DNA of 64,000 nucleotides from Kineosporia succinea (GTDB taxonomy: Bacteria > Actinomycetota > Actinomycetes > Actinomycetales > Kineosporiaceae), in contig NZ_JAUSQZ010000001.1 in NCBI RefSeq assembly GCF_030811555.1, positions 7,127,241-7,191,240 on the forward strand. The letters are read 5' to 3'. Every line of letters starts with the position of its first letter. Positions within the stretch are counted from its first letter, which is position 1. Position numbers and translations under genes: made by a program. Below, piece by piece: positions 1 to 8,283 of the stretch. The notes below the pieces were generated by a model. It was given only the letters and a program-made list of their open reading frames with translations, ran no database searches and was not told the DNA's origin.

Positions 1-1
1 C

Positions 2-142
2 CAGCGCAGCTGGGCCCACCGGAACCTCTTCGTCGTGGGATCGGGCAGCTTTCCCACGATGGGCACCTCGAACCCGACGCTGACCATGGCCGCCCTAACC
101 CTGCGCACCGCGCGGCGGGTGCTGGCCGAGCTCGGCGACTAG
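2..142 (+). CDS. GMC oxidoreductase, C-terminal fragment (cut by window edge)
   Basis: Only the last 46 codons are in the window. The encoded tail has NLFVVGSGSFPTMGTSNPT followed by TMAALTLRTAR, the C-terminal signature of GMC-family FAD oxidoreductases, which includes the catalytic Asn and the last strand of the FAD domain. The same region of the next gene reads NLYLVGGGSMPTIGTAN, so the two genes are tandem paralogues separated by 12 bases. The substrate cannot be told from the fragment. By context it is the first visible member of a sugar or polyol oxidation cluster continuing to 6534. Confidence 0.85.
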   Translation, partial: QRSWAHRNLFVVGSGSFPTMGTSNPTLTMAALTLRTARRVLAELGD

Positions 143-154
143 AAGGGACGCACC

Positions 155-2017
155 GTGATCTTTCCCCAGGGCGCCAGCATCCGCACCACGCCGGCCGCCG
201 TCAGCGAGACCGTCTACGACGTCGTGATCGTCGGCGGTGGCATCTGCGGCGCCGTGACGGCCGACCACCTGAGCCGGCAGGGCCGGTCCGTGCTCGTGCT
301 CGAGGCCGGGCCGGCCAACGACCTCGACATCAAGGACTACGAGGCGTATCTCACCGAGTTCTACTCGGCCGCGAGCAAGGACAACCAGTCGCCGTACCCG
401 GCCTACCCGACCTCGCCGATGCCCCGCAGCTCCGACGCCGAGCACCGGGCCGACGACAGCGGCTACCTGGTGCAGCGCGGCCCCCACACCACCGACACCA
501 CCTACACCCGGGTGCTGGGCGGCACCACGATGCACTGGGAGGCCAAGATCCTCCGGATGCTGCCGGAGGACTTCCAGCTGGCCGAGCGCTACCAGCAGGG
601 CCCGCGGTGGCCGGTGGACTACGCCGACCTGGAACCGCTCTACCGCGAGATGGAACGCGAGATCGGGGTCAGCGCGGACGTGGGCGACCAGGCCTACGGC
701 GGCATCACCTTCCCCCGCGACTACGTGTTCCCGATGAAGGGCCTGCCGCCGTCGTACCTCGACCGGGTGGTGGCCCGGGACGTCGACGGCACCAGGGTGC
801 AGCTCGGCGGCGAGGAGTTCGAGCTGAAGGTGCGCCCGTTCCCGCAGGGCCGCAACGGCATCCCGAACCCGGCCTACGACCACGGACGCGGTTTCGTGCC
901 CGTCGGTGCTGTCAGCACCCACCAGGTCGAGGAGGGAGAACGCTGCCAGGGCAACAACAACTGCGTGCCGCTGTGCCCGGTGCAGGCCAAGTACCACGCC
1001 GGCAAGACCCTCTCGCGGGCCCTGCAGCGCGGTGTCGACATGCTCACCCAGGCCGTGGCCCACCAGGTGCACACGGCTGAGAACGGGCGGGTCGAGAGCA
1101 TCGAGTACCGCCGCTACCGGCATCCCGGATCCACCGAGTTCGAGACCGGTTTCGCCCGGGGCCGCACCTACGTGCTGGCCACCAACGCGATCGAGAACGC
1201 CCGGCTGATGCTGGCCTCCGGCCTGCAGAACCGCAGCGACCTGGTGGGCCGCAACCTGATGGACCACGCCTACCTGCTCACCTGGGGCCTGCTGCCCGAG
1301 GTGGCCGGCACCGGCCGCGGCACGAACTGCACCTCCGGCATCGTCGACCTGCGGGGCGGCGCGTTCCGGCGGGAACAGGCCAGTTTCAGCACCGACATCC
1401 ACAACGACGGCTGGGGCTGGGCCACCGGCTCACCGATCACCGACCTGATCCAGATCGTCGACGACGGCACCCGCGGGTTCGACCTGCGGCGTGCCCTGGT
1501 CGACCGGATCAGCCGGCAGCTGCTGATGGCGCACATGATCGAGGTACTGCCCGAGCGCCACAACACCGTCACCGTCGACCCGGCCTTCCGCGACGGGCTG
1601 GGCAACCTGCGCCCGGTGATCACCTTCGAGGTCCCGGACTACTCGATGAAGGGCGCGGCCTTCGCCCGCTCCCTCTCGAAGCGGCTGTTCGCCCGGCTCG
1701 GCGTCGAGGACTTCACCGAGTACCCGTCGGACCAGTACGGTTTCGTCGAGTTCGAGGGGCAGGGCTACCGCATCCTGGGCGGCAACCACCTGGCCGGCAC
1801 GCACATCATGGGCACCAGCCCGGGCACGTCGGTGGTCGACGACGTGCAGCGCAGCTGGGAGCACGACAACCTCTACCTGGTCGGCGGGGGCAGCATGCCG
1901 ACCATCGGCACGGCCAACATCACCCTGACCGCGGCGGCGCTGACCCTGCGCACGGCCCGGCACCTGGAGCGGGAGCTGGCGAAGCAGGACCAGCCCTACG
2001 AGCTCGCATCCGTCTGA
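155..2017 (+). CDS. GMC-family FAD-dependent oxidoreductase
   Basis: 620 aa, GTG start preceded by AAGGGA at a good distance. The N-terminus has the dinucleotide-binding motif VGGGICG (about residues 26-32) ending in E50. LGGTTMHW (about 120-127) resembles the flavin-contact stretch of glucose/pyranose oxidases. A Cys-containing segment (CQGNNNCVPLC, about 265-275) occurs in gluconate- and fructose-dehydrogenase-type members. The catalytic pair appears as H550 (GTHIMGT) and N588 (GTAN). Family members oxidise a sugar or alcohol hydroxyl and pass electrons to oxygen or a carrier. No signal peptide is visible. It is followed 10 bases later by a ferritin-like gene. A sugar, cyclitol or glycoside oxidase/dehydrogenase is the likely role; the exact substrate is inference. 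Confidence 0.88.
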   Translation: MIFPQGASIRTTPAAVSETVYDVVIVGGGICGAVTADHLSRQGRSVLVLEAGPANDLDIKDYEAYLTEFYSAASKDNQSPYPAYPTSPMPRSSDAEHRADDSGYLVQRGPHTTDTTYTRVLGGTTMHWEAKILRMLPEDFQLAERYQQGPRWPVDYADLEPLYREMEREIGVSADVGDQAYGGITFPRDYVFPMKGLPPSYLDRVVARDVDGTRVQLGGEEFELKVRPFPQGRNGIPNPAYDHGRGFVPVGAVSTHQVEEGERCQGNNNCVPLCPVQAKYHAGKTLSRALQRGVDMLTQAVAHQVHTAENGRVESIEYRRYRHPGSTEFETGFARGRTYVLATNAIENARLMLASGLQNRSDLVGRNLMDHAYLLTWGLLPEVAGTGRGTNCTSGIVDLRGGAFRREQASFSTDIHNDGWGWATGSPITDLIQIVDDGTRGFDLRRALVDRISRQLLMAHMIEVLPERHNTVTVDPAFRDGLGNLRPVITFEVPDYSMKGAAFARSLSKRLFARLGVEDFTEYPSDQYGFVEFEGQGYRILGGNHLAGTHIMGTSPGTSVVDDVQRSWEHDNLYLVGGGSMPTIGTANITLTAAALTLRTARHLERELAKQDQPYELASV

Positions 2018-2027
2018 GAGGCGCACC

Positions 2028-3131
2028 ATGACCCAGCTGGACACCCGGCTCCCCGCGCAGATCCGCACCCTGTCGGACCTGCACGCCTACCTGGACGCCG
2101 CGCTGCGCCTGGAGCACGCCACCATCCCGCCGTACCTGACCGCCCTGTACTCCCTGCATCCGGGCGCCAACTCGGACGCACAGCACGTGATCCGGGTGGT
2201 CGTGGTCGAGGAGATGCTGCACCTGACCCTGGTCGCGAACGTGATGAACGCCGTCGGGCTGACGGTCGACCTGACGCCCGACGACTTCGTGCCCAACTAC
2301 CCGGCCCACCTGCCCAGCGGCGAGGTCGACTTCCTCGTCGACGTGCAGCCGTTCTCGTTCCGGGCCGTCACCACGTTCCTCAACATCGAGCGCCCGGCCA
2401 AGGCCCCGAGCGAGGAGGCCCGGCTGCTGCCCTGTCCCGACCTGGGGGCCGGTACCGTGCTGGCGGCCAGTCCGCTCGACCCGAGCGTGCGCTACTACAG
2501 CATCGGCGAGTTCTACGAGGAGATCGACCGCGGACTGCGCTACCTCGACGCGCAGTTCCGGCTCGAGGGCCGGGAACTGTTCGTGGGCAACGCCTCCCAC
2601 CAGGTCACGCCGGAGTACTTCTACTCCGGCGGCGGCGAGGCCCTGGCCGTGGTCGACCTGAACACCGCGCTCCGGGCGCTCACCGTGATCGCCGAGCAGG
2701 GCGAGGGCATGGGCGGCGGCATCTACGACGGTGAGGGCGAGCTCTCGCACTACTACCGGTTCGAGCAGATCCAGCTGGCCCGCTACTACCAGAAGGGCGA
2801 CATCCCCGGGCGTCCGAGCGGCCCCCGGCTCGACGTCGACTTCGACGCGGTGTACCCGGTCGCGGTGAACGCCGAGCTGGCCGACTATCCGCCCGGTTCG
2901 CCGGTTCTCGAGGCCGCCCAGCGGTTCAACCAGACCTACCACGACTTCCTGGTCTTCCTCACCGAGGCCTACAACGGCCGCCCGGACCTTCTGCTCGAGG
3001 CCGTGCCCTGGATGTTCCGGCTGCGCGACGACATCAACCAGCTGATCCGCAACCCGCACCCCACCCGGGAGGGCGTCAACGCGTCCCCCGTCTACGAGCG
3101 TGTCCCCATCGATCGAGGTGAGACATCATGA
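2028..3131 (+). CDS. Ferritin-like protein (VioB/iminophenyl-pyruvate dimer synthase-type domain)
   Basis: 367 aa, ATG start. The N-terminal half matches the ferritin-like fold found at the C-terminus of VioB and RebD. LEHATIPPYLTALYSLHPG (about residues 26-44) carries a metal-type Glu, and VVVEEMLHLTLVANVMNAVG (about 61-80) holds the EExxH motif of a diiron four-helix bundle. The C-terminal half is unassigned. Stand-alone copies of this domain often neighbour GMC oxidoreductases, but their reaction is unknown. It overlaps the next gene by ATGA and so is translationally coupled. A haem, diiron or peroxide-handling partner of the flavoenzymes is plausible but not shown. Confidence 0.8.
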   Translation: MTQLDTRLPAQIRTLSDLHAYLDAALRLEHATIPPYLTALYSLHPGANSDAQHVIRVVVVEEMLHLTLVANVMNAVGLTVDLTPDDFVPNYPAHLPSGEVDFLVDVQPFSFRAVTTFLNIERPAKAPSEEARLLPCPDLGAGTVLAASPLDPSVRYYSIGEFYEEIDRGLRYLDAQFRLEGRELFVGNASHQVTPEYFYSGGGEALAVVDLNTALRALTVIAEQGEGMGGGIYDGEGELSHYYRFEQIQLARYYQKGDIPGRPSGPRLDVDFDAVYPVAVNAELADYPPGSPVLEAAQRFNQTYHDFLVFLTEAYNGRPDLLLEAVPWMFRLRDDINQLIRNPHPTREGVNASPVYERVPIDRGETS

Positions 3132-3622
3132 GCACGGACGCTTTCGTCACCTTCTCGGCGGAGGTCACCGGGTTCACCGAGTTCGACCTGCACGGCACCG
3201 GCCAGGCCCGGTCGTACTACGACACCGTCGTGAAGGTGGTGGGCCGGCAGAACCTCGACGACCTGCTCCACCGCTACTTCGACGAGGTGACCGAGCTGCT
3301 CGACGAGCAGAAACGGGCGAAGCAACTCGACGAGTCGGTGTTCGACGACCCGCGCCTGGGCGCCGTCGCGAAGAACGTGATCAAGCTCTGGTACAGCGGC
3401 ACCTGGTTCGACCTGTCACCGGAATGGACCGCCACCTACGGCATTCCCGGCACCGAGGGCACGTTCACCGCCTCCCCGCAGGCCTACGCGCAAGGCCTGC
3501 TCTGGTTCGCGGTGGGCACCAGCCCGCCCGGGGCCCGCGCTCCCGGGTACGGCTCCTGGGCCGACCCACCCCGCATCCCTGAACTCCCCGCGTCCCCCGT
3601 TCCCCGCTCACTCCAGCGATGA
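3128..3622 (+). CDS. Small subunit-like protein of a membrane/periplasmic FAD sugar dehydrogenase
   Basis: 164 aa; the start overlaps the preceding stop (ATGA). The pattern is that of small subunits of FAD-linked sorbitol/fructose/gluconate dehydrogenases: a helical N-terminus, a central IKLWYSGTW segment (about residues 82-90), QAYAQGLLWFAVG (about 118-130) and a C-terminal PGYGSWADPP motif. In dehydrogenase small subunits this last motif normally contains a Cys (PxYCGG...W); here the Cys is missing. No twin-arginine signal is present, although classical homologues are exported. Encoded directly after two GMC genes, it probably supports folding or electron transfer of one of them. Confidence 0.6.
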   Translation: MSTDAFVTFSAEVTGFTEFDLHGTGQARSYYDTVVKVVGRQNLDDLLHRYFDEVTELLDEQKRAKQLDESVFDDPRLGAVAKNVIKLWYSGTWFDLSPEWTATYGIPGTEGTFTASPQAYAQGLLWFAVGTSPPGARAPGYGSWADPPRIPELPASPVPRSLQR

Positions 3623-3632
3623 AGGGCCAGTC

Positions 3633-4541
3633 ATGGTGATCAGCACGCTCACCCCGGACCGGGTGAAACTCGGCGTCACGCCGACTCTCTGGTGGAACGA
3701 CGACTTCCCGAGCATCGACATCGGCATCCCGTTCGGCGAGGCCGTGAGCGAGATGGCCCTGGCCGGATTCCAGGGCTGCAGCATCGGGCACAAGTACCCG
3801 ACCGACCCGGCCGAGCTCAAGAGCGCCCTCGACCTGCGCGGCCTGACCGTGTCCGAGCCGTGGGTGAGCACCTACTTCACGCTCGACGGCATGGAACAGC
3901 AGACGGTGGACGCCTTCCAGGACCGCCTCGCGTTCCTGGCGGCGGTCGGTGGTCACGACATCGTGGTCGCCGAGTTCGGCGACACCTCGCACATCCTGCC
4001 CGTCGCCCTGTTCGCCAACCGCGCCCGGTTCGACGACGACCAGTGGGACCGCCTGTGCCGGGGACTGAACCGGCTCGGGAAGATCGCGAACGAGGCCGGG
4101 ATGCGCCTGTGCTACCACCACCACATGGGCACCGGGGTGATGGACCGCGCCGACGTCGACCGGCTGATGGCCGGCACCGACCCGGACCTGGTGCACCTGC
4201 TGCTGGACACCGGGCATCTGCGGTTCGCCGGTTACGACCCGCTCGACGCGGTCAGGGCCCACGCCGGGCGGATCAAGCACGTTCACCTGAAAGACGTTCG
4301 CGCACCGATTGTTCAGCGGGTCCGGGACGAGGGACTGTCGTTCCAGCAGGGCATCGAGGACGGGGTGTTCACCGTTCCCGGCGACGGCTCGATCGACTTC
4401 GTGCCGATCCTGCAGGCCCTGGGCGACAGCGGGTACGAGGGCTGGCTGGTGGTGGAGGCCGAGCAGGACCCGGCCAAGGCCAACCCGCTGGAGTACGCCC
4501 TGAAGGCCCGCGGTTACCTGCGCGACGTGCTGGGCTGGTGA
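3633..4541 (+). CDS. iolE: IolE-type inosose dehydratase (sugar isomerase-like TIM barrel)
   Basis: 302 aa. It carries the hallmark segments of the myo-inosose-2 dehydratase family along its whole length: a WWNDD start region, ALAGFQGCSIGHKYP, YHHHMGTGV (about residue 165), LLDTGHL, IKHVHLKDVR, VFTVPGDGSIDF and the C-terminal WLVVEAEQDPAKANP. Inosose dehydratase removes water from 2-keto-inositol in the cytoplasm, using a divalent metal. No other inositol genes (iolG, iolD, iolC, iolB) are nearby. The upstream GMC oxidoreductases may therefore supply the keto substrate, and the true substrate may be a different keto-sugar or keto-cyclitol. ATG start, 10 bases after the previous gene. Confidence 0.8.
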   Translation: MVISTLTPDRVKLGVTPTLWWNDDFPSIDIGIPFGEAVSEMALAGFQGCSIGHKYPTDPAELKSALDLRGLTVSEPWVSTYFTLDGMEQQTVDAFQDRLAFLAAVGGHDIVVAEFGDTSHILPVALFANRARFDDDQWDRLCRGLNRLGKIANEAGMRLCYHHHMGTGVMDRADVDRLMAGTDPDLVHLLLDTGHLRFAGYDPLDAVRAHAGRIKHVHLKDVRAPIVQRVRDEGLSFQQGIEDGVFTVPGDGSIDFVPILQALGDSGYEGWLVVEAEQDPAKANPLEYALKARGYLRDVLGW

Positions 4542-4547
4542 AAGGCC

Positions 4548-5549
4548 GTGACCTACCTCAGTTTCTTCATGTTCACCACCGACCTGCGGCCGGGCGACCC
4601 GGAGTACACCAAGGTCGTGGTGAACCACATGAGAGAGATGCGGCAGCTCGGGTACACGGGTTTCGACCTGCCGATCCGTCCTCTGGACACCTCCGACCAC
4701 CGGGGTGAGGTCGAGCGTTACGCCGAGCTGAGGCGGGCGCTGGACCGGGCCGGGCTCGACGACCTGGGCTTCACCACCAACGTGGCCACCACCCGCACGT
4801 TCGACCCTACCTCGCCGTACGCCGAGCAGCGGGCCGGGGCGCTGAACTACCTGAAGTCGCGGGTGGACATCACCGCCGTGCTCGGCGGTCACATCCTCGG
4901 CGGCCCGATCGTGTTCCCGTACAACCAGTTCCCCACCACCGATTCCGGCGAGCCGGTCTGGAGCGACGCCCTGCAGGACTGGCTGCCGCCGCGCTCCGCG
5001 AACGCGCAGCCGGTGCTCGACGAGCTCGGCGACTACGCGGCGACCCGCGGCGTGAAGCTGGCGATCGAGGGCGTGGACCACTGGGAGCAGCCCGCCCCGA
5101 ACATGGTCGAGGACGTGCTGCACTTCCTCGAGGGCGTGAGCAGCCGGCAGGTCGGCGTCTGTCTCGACATCGCCCACGTGGTGCTGGGCAGCAGCGGCCC
5201 GGAGGTGTTCCGCCAGGCCGTGTCCCGCGCCGCCGCCACCGGCAGGCTCCACTACGTCCAGGTCTCACCGCCCGACCGGGGCGCGGTGCGCGACAGCTGG
5301 ATCCCCTGGGACCTGTTCCTGACCACCGTCATGCCCCACTACGACGGGCCGCTCCTGATCGAGATCTTCAACGCCATCCCCGACTTCCAGCCGTCGCTGC
5401 GCCTGACCCGCCGCAAGTTCTGGGTGCCGGGCGAGGACGAGCCGGACACCTCGCACCCGAATGCCTACACGGTGGCGGCCGAGGCGATCGAGGAGCTCGA
5501 GAAGCAACTCGCCCGCGTGCCCGGGAAGGACCACGATGACCACCATTGA
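4548..5549 (+). CDS. Xylose isomerase-like TIM barrel (sugar epimerase/lyase family)
   Basis: 333 aa, GTG start. The fold is that of the AP-endonuclease-2/sugar isomerase family. Probable metal ligands are E in KLAIEGVDHWEQ, D in VCLDIAHVV and E in LLIEIFNA. The protein is not IolE-like in detail and is closer to generic sugar phosphate isomerase/epimerase entries. It sits 6 bases after the IolE-like gene and overlaps the next gene by 14 bases. Epimerisation or beta-elimination of a keto-sugar produced by the upstream oxidoreductases would fit; C-glycoside-cleaving enzymes also use this fold. The specific reaction is not determined. Confidence 0.72.
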   Translation: MTYLSFFMFTTDLRPGDPEYTKVVVNHMREMRQLGYTGFDLPIRPLDTSDHRGEVERYAELRRALDRAGLDDLGFTTNVATTRTFDPTSPYAEQRAGALNYLKSRVDITAVLGGHILGGPIVFPYNQFPTTDSGEPVWSDALQDWLPPRSANAQPVLDELGDYAATRGVKLAIEGVDHWEQPAPNMVEDVLHFLEGVSSRQVGVCLDIAHVVLGSSGPEVFRQAVSRAAATGRLHYVQVSPPDRGAVRDSWIPWDLFLTTVMPHYDGPLLIEIFNAIPDFQPSLRLTRRKFWVPGEDEPDTSHPNAYTVAAEAIEELEKQLARVPGKDHDDHH

Positions 5550-6534
5550 CACGCCCGCCGACCCGCTCAGTCACCCGCCGCACCCCTCGCTCGGCGATCC
5601 GACGGCGGCCCTGCTGCAGCCGGCCCAGATCGGCCCGCTGCAGGGAGTTCCCCGGCAGAGCGGCTACCGGGCCGTGCCCCGTCAGCGCACGGTGTCCGAG
5701 GAGCTCGGCCCGCTGCAGGATCTTCCGGGGATCTGGGAGGGTCCCGGGTTCAGCCTGATCGCGCGGCCGGACTTCGACGCCGACAACCCGGACGGGTTCT
5801 TCCTGCAGCTCAACCTGCTGCGCGAGACCATCGAGTTCACGTCGATCGGCTCGCCCGTGTTCAACCGGGGCAGCCTGCAGAGCGACATCGCCATGTTCGG
5901 TGTGACCTACCTGCACCGGGTCACCGACGCGATCACCGGTGAGGCGCTGCACATCGAGCCCGGCCTGTGGCTGAACATCCCACCGACCACCCAGCCGCAG
6001 TCCGGGCCGAGCGTGGCCCGCCTGGCCACCGTCCCGCACGGGAACTCGGCCTGTGCGGTGGGTTTCGCCGAGGAGGAGGACCTGCAGGACCGGCTGCCCA
6101 CCATCCCGCCGGTCAACACGGTGCCCTTCCCGGTCGGCGCTTCGACGCCCCCGCCCGGCACGATCAGCCCCTTCCCGGCCTACGACCTGGCCCAGGAGTC
6201 GCCGTTCCGCACGTCGCCGCTGCCGCCGAACATCACCCAGGCGGTGATCGACGACCCGAACACGCTGCTGCGGGCCGCGTTACGGGGTCTGGACATCCAG
6301 CACGTGACCCGGCTGATCACGAACACCCCGGCCGTCGGGGGCGTCGCGAACATCCCGTTCATCACCGCGAACGCCGACAACCCGACGCTGAACTCGGTGT
6401 TCGGCATCCAGTACGTGACCGGGCCGAGCGGACGCGAGTACATGCAGCTGCAGTACGCCCAGACCGCACTGCTGAACTTCCGCGGGCTGAGCTGGCCTCA
6501 CGTCACGGTGGGGACACTGGTCAAGGCGTTCTGA
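5536..6534 (+). CDS. Predicted haem-binding-like beta-barrel protein
   Basis: 332 aa. ATG at 5536 is chosen because GGGAAGGA precedes it; an in-frame upstream start would overlap the previous gene far more. The core contains LQDLPGIWEGPGFSLI, then a repeated strand pattern with LQLNLLRETIEF, GVTYLHRVTD and LHIEPGLWLNIP, and later VPHGNSACAVG. The G-x-W-x-G-x-G opening is typical of nitrobindin/lipocalin-like barrels, and related proteins are annotated as haem-binding. No signal peptide is visible. It ends 14 bases inside the convergent trpF. As the last gene of the oxidoreductase cluster it may be a cofactor- or product-binding accessory; no function is proved. Confidence 0.5.
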   Translation: MTTIDTPADPLSHPPHPSLGDPTAALLQPAQIGPLQGVPRQSGYRAVPRQRTVSEELGPLQDLPGIWEGPGFSLIARPDFDADNPDGFFLQLNLLRETIEFTSIGSPVFNRGSLQSDIAMFGVTYLHRVTDAITGEALHIEPGLWLNIPPTTQPQSGPSVARLATVPHGNSACAVGFAEEEDLQDRLPTIPPVNTVPFPVGASTPPPGTISPFPAYDLAQESPFRTSPLPPNITQAVIDDPNTLLRAALRGLDIQHVTRLITNTPAVGGVANIPFITANADNPTLNSVFGIQYVTGPSGREYMQLQYAQTALLNFRGLSWPHVTVGTLVKAF

Positions 6535-7126
6535 CCGCCGCGACGAACTGGCGGATCTTCTCGTGGTCCTTCACGCCCCGGGCTGACTCGACGCCGCTGG
6601 ACACGTCGACGCCGTGCGGGTGCAGGTTCTCGATCTGCGCCCGCACGTTGCCCGGGTTCAGGCCGCCGGCCAGGATCCAGGGCGTGCCGGGCAGCTGGGC
6701 ACGGTCGGGCACGTGCATCAGCCGGCCGGCGCCGGGCTCCGGGGCATCGAGCATGAGGCGCGCGCCGGTCGCGGGCTCGGCGTCGTGTTCGGCGAGGTGC
6801 TCGGCGAGTGACCGAGCCCGGATGACCCCGAACCCCGCTTCCGCGGCGGCGAGAAGATCGCTGTCCGGCTCACCGCCGTGGAACTGAATGGTGCGCACAC
6901 CCCCGGCGCGGGCCACGTCGAGCACCTCACCGATCTCCCGGCCCCGCACCACCAGGACCGTCTCGACGGGAACGTCACCCAGCGCGCCGACCATCGACCT
7001 GATCTGCTCGGGCCCGACGTGACGCGGGCTGGCGGGGTGGTACACGAAGCCGATCGCGTCGGCGCCCGCCTCGACGGCCACGCGTGCCGCCTCGATGTCT
7101 CTCAGACCACAGATCTTCACGAACAC
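6521..7126 (-). CDS. trpF: Phosphoribosylanthranilate isomerase
   Basis: 201 aa, GTG start. The N-terminal VKICGLRD is the TrpF signature, with the catalytic Cys at the end of strand 1. GADAIGFVYHPASPRHV, IQFHGGEPD and WILAGGLNPGNV follow at the usual spacing, and a C-terminal GVDVSSGVES gives the phosphate-binding loop. It catalyses the Amadori rearrangement of N-(5-phosphoribosyl)anthranilate in tryptophan synthesis. The catalytic Asp lies late, in HPHGVDVSSG. No other trp gene is nearby. It is 12 bases downstream of an LLM flavin oxidoreductase and probably co-transcribed with it. Confidence 0.95.
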   Translation of the reverse strand: MFVKICGLRDIEAARVAVEAGADAIGFVYHPASPRHVGPEQIRSMVGALGDVPVETVLVVRGREIGEVLDVARAGGVRTIQFHGGEPDSDLLAAAEAGFGVIRARSLAEHLAEHDAEPATGARLMLDAPEPGAGRLMHVPDRAQLPGTPWILAGGLNPGNVRAQIENLHPHGVDVSSGVESARGVKDHEKIRQFVAAVRTP

Positions 7127-7138
7127 GCACCCATTGTG

Positions 7139-8146
7139 TCAGCCGGCCTTCCAGCCCAGCTCGGGCGCGATCAGCTCGACGGTGTCGCGCAGGATCTGCT
7201 CGTAGTCCTCGCGCACGAACTCGTAGGGCAGCTCCAGACGCAGCTCCGACACCCGCGCGAGCACCGGGTCGGCGTGCAGCTTCTCGAGGATCTCGGAGCT
7301 GGTGCCGACCAGGTCGGGCGCGATGTGCATGCGCCGCCCGCCGAACTGGACCGGGGCCTTCGTGCGCCCGGCGCGGCTCGCCCCGTACTCCCGGTACCGC
7401 GAGCGCGTGGCCTCCGAGGCGCTGTCGAGGGGCACGATCACGCGGCCCAGGGCGATGCGGCCGGCCGGGGCGAGGGTGCGGTACTCGTCGAGGAGGTTGA
7501 GCTGGGCCTCGAGGAAGGTGTCCCCCGCGTCGGCCGAGACGATGTTGCCGGTGAGCAGGTTCAGGCCCTGCTGCCCGGCCCAGCGCACCGATCGGAGGCT
7601 GCCGCCGCCGTACCAGACGCGGTTCACCAGGCCGGGGCTGTGGGGCTGCAGGCGGGGGCGCTGCACGTTGCCGGGTGAGTGGATGACGGTGTCCTCGTCG
7701 CCGAGGTAGTCGCCGCGCAGGTTCGCGAGGAGGCGTTCGAGGCGCCCGTAGGACAGGTCGAACTGCCGCCAGTCGCCGTCGAAGACGAGGTCGCCGATGA
7801 GGTCGGCGTGCGGCGGCGTGCCCGCGCTGAAGCCGACCTGCAGCCGCCCGCGGGAGAGCACGTCGGACAGGGACAGGTCTTCGGCCAGCCGGAACGGGCT
7901 CTCGTAGCCGACCGGGATGACGGCGGTGCCGAGCTCGACGCGGCGGGTGCGCTGCCCGGCGGCGGCGAGGAAGACCGCGGCCGAGCCGACACCGTGCTCG
8001 AGGTGCCGCTGCCGGATCCAGGCCCCGTCGTAGCCGAGGGCCTCGCCGTACTCGAACAGCTGGAGCGTGTCCTCGAGACCGGCGTGGGGGTCGTCGTCCT
8101 CGAAGTTGCCCGGCGTCAGGAACGCCAGGGTGGTGATGGCCGGCAT
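7139..8146 (-). CDS. LLM-class flavin-dependent oxidoreductase
   Basis: 335 aa. ATG at 8146 is chosen because AAAGGAG lies 7 bases upstream; a longer in-frame version lacks an RBS. It is a bacterial luciferase-like TIM barrel: AFLTPGNF at the N-terminus, ALGYDGAWIRQRHLEHGVGS, then VELGTAVIPVGYESPFRLAEDLSLSD and GRLQVGFSAG, as in FMN-dependent monooxygenases and F420-dependent reductases. NRVWYGGGSLRSVRWAGQQGLN is the usual phosphate-binding segment. The cofactor (FMNH2 or F420) cannot be decided from sequence alone. It lies upstream of trpF in the same direction, and an inverted repeat (8157-8179) covers its leader. Confidence 0.88.
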   Translation of the reverse strand: MPAITTLAFLTPGNFEDDDPHAGLEDTLQLFEYGEALGYDGAWIRQRHLEHGVGSAAVFLAAAGQRTRRVELGTAVIPVGYESPFRLAEDLSLSDVLSRGRLQVGFSAGTPPHADLIGDLVFDGDWRQFDLSYGRLERLLANLRGDYLGDEDTVIHSPGNVQRPRLQPHSPGLVNRVWYGGGSLRSVRWAGQQGLNLLTGNIVSADAGDTFLEAQLNLLDEYRTLAPAGRIALGRVIVPLDSASEATRSRYREYGASRAGRTKAPVQFGGRRMHIAPDLVGTSSEILEKLHADPVLARVSELRLELPYEFVREDYEQILRDTVELIAPELGWKAG

Positions 8147-8156
8147 GCAGGCTCCT

Positions 8157-8179
8157 TTGTCTTCTATTTCGGTAGACAA
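8157..8179. promoter_or_regulatory. Inverted repeat in the leader of the LLM oxidoreductase gene
   Basis: Arms TTGTCT (8157-8162) and AGACAA (8174-8179) are perfect inverted copies 11 bases apart, and the spacer holds a smaller TCTA/TAGA pair. It lies in an unusually AT-rich stretch next to the RBS of the minus-strand gene, as expected for a TetR- or MarR-type operator. The regulator is not encoded next to it. Confidence 0.4.
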
Positions 8180-8283
8180 TATGTGAGTCACCGGTCCGCG
8201 TACAGGCCACCCGTTCGGTCCCGCCCGATGGTGGACGTGGTGGTGGCCCTCGGTCACGAACGCCCGGTTCGCTTGACCGCCGG

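Noticed and set aside
3465-5252. Long minus-strand open frame (595 codons) opposite the IolE and TIM-barrel genes
   Set aside because: It mirrors the codon structure of two well-supported plus-strand genes, lacks an RBS and recognisable motifs, and reads as Arg/Gly/Val/His-rich antisense, typical of high-GC DNA.
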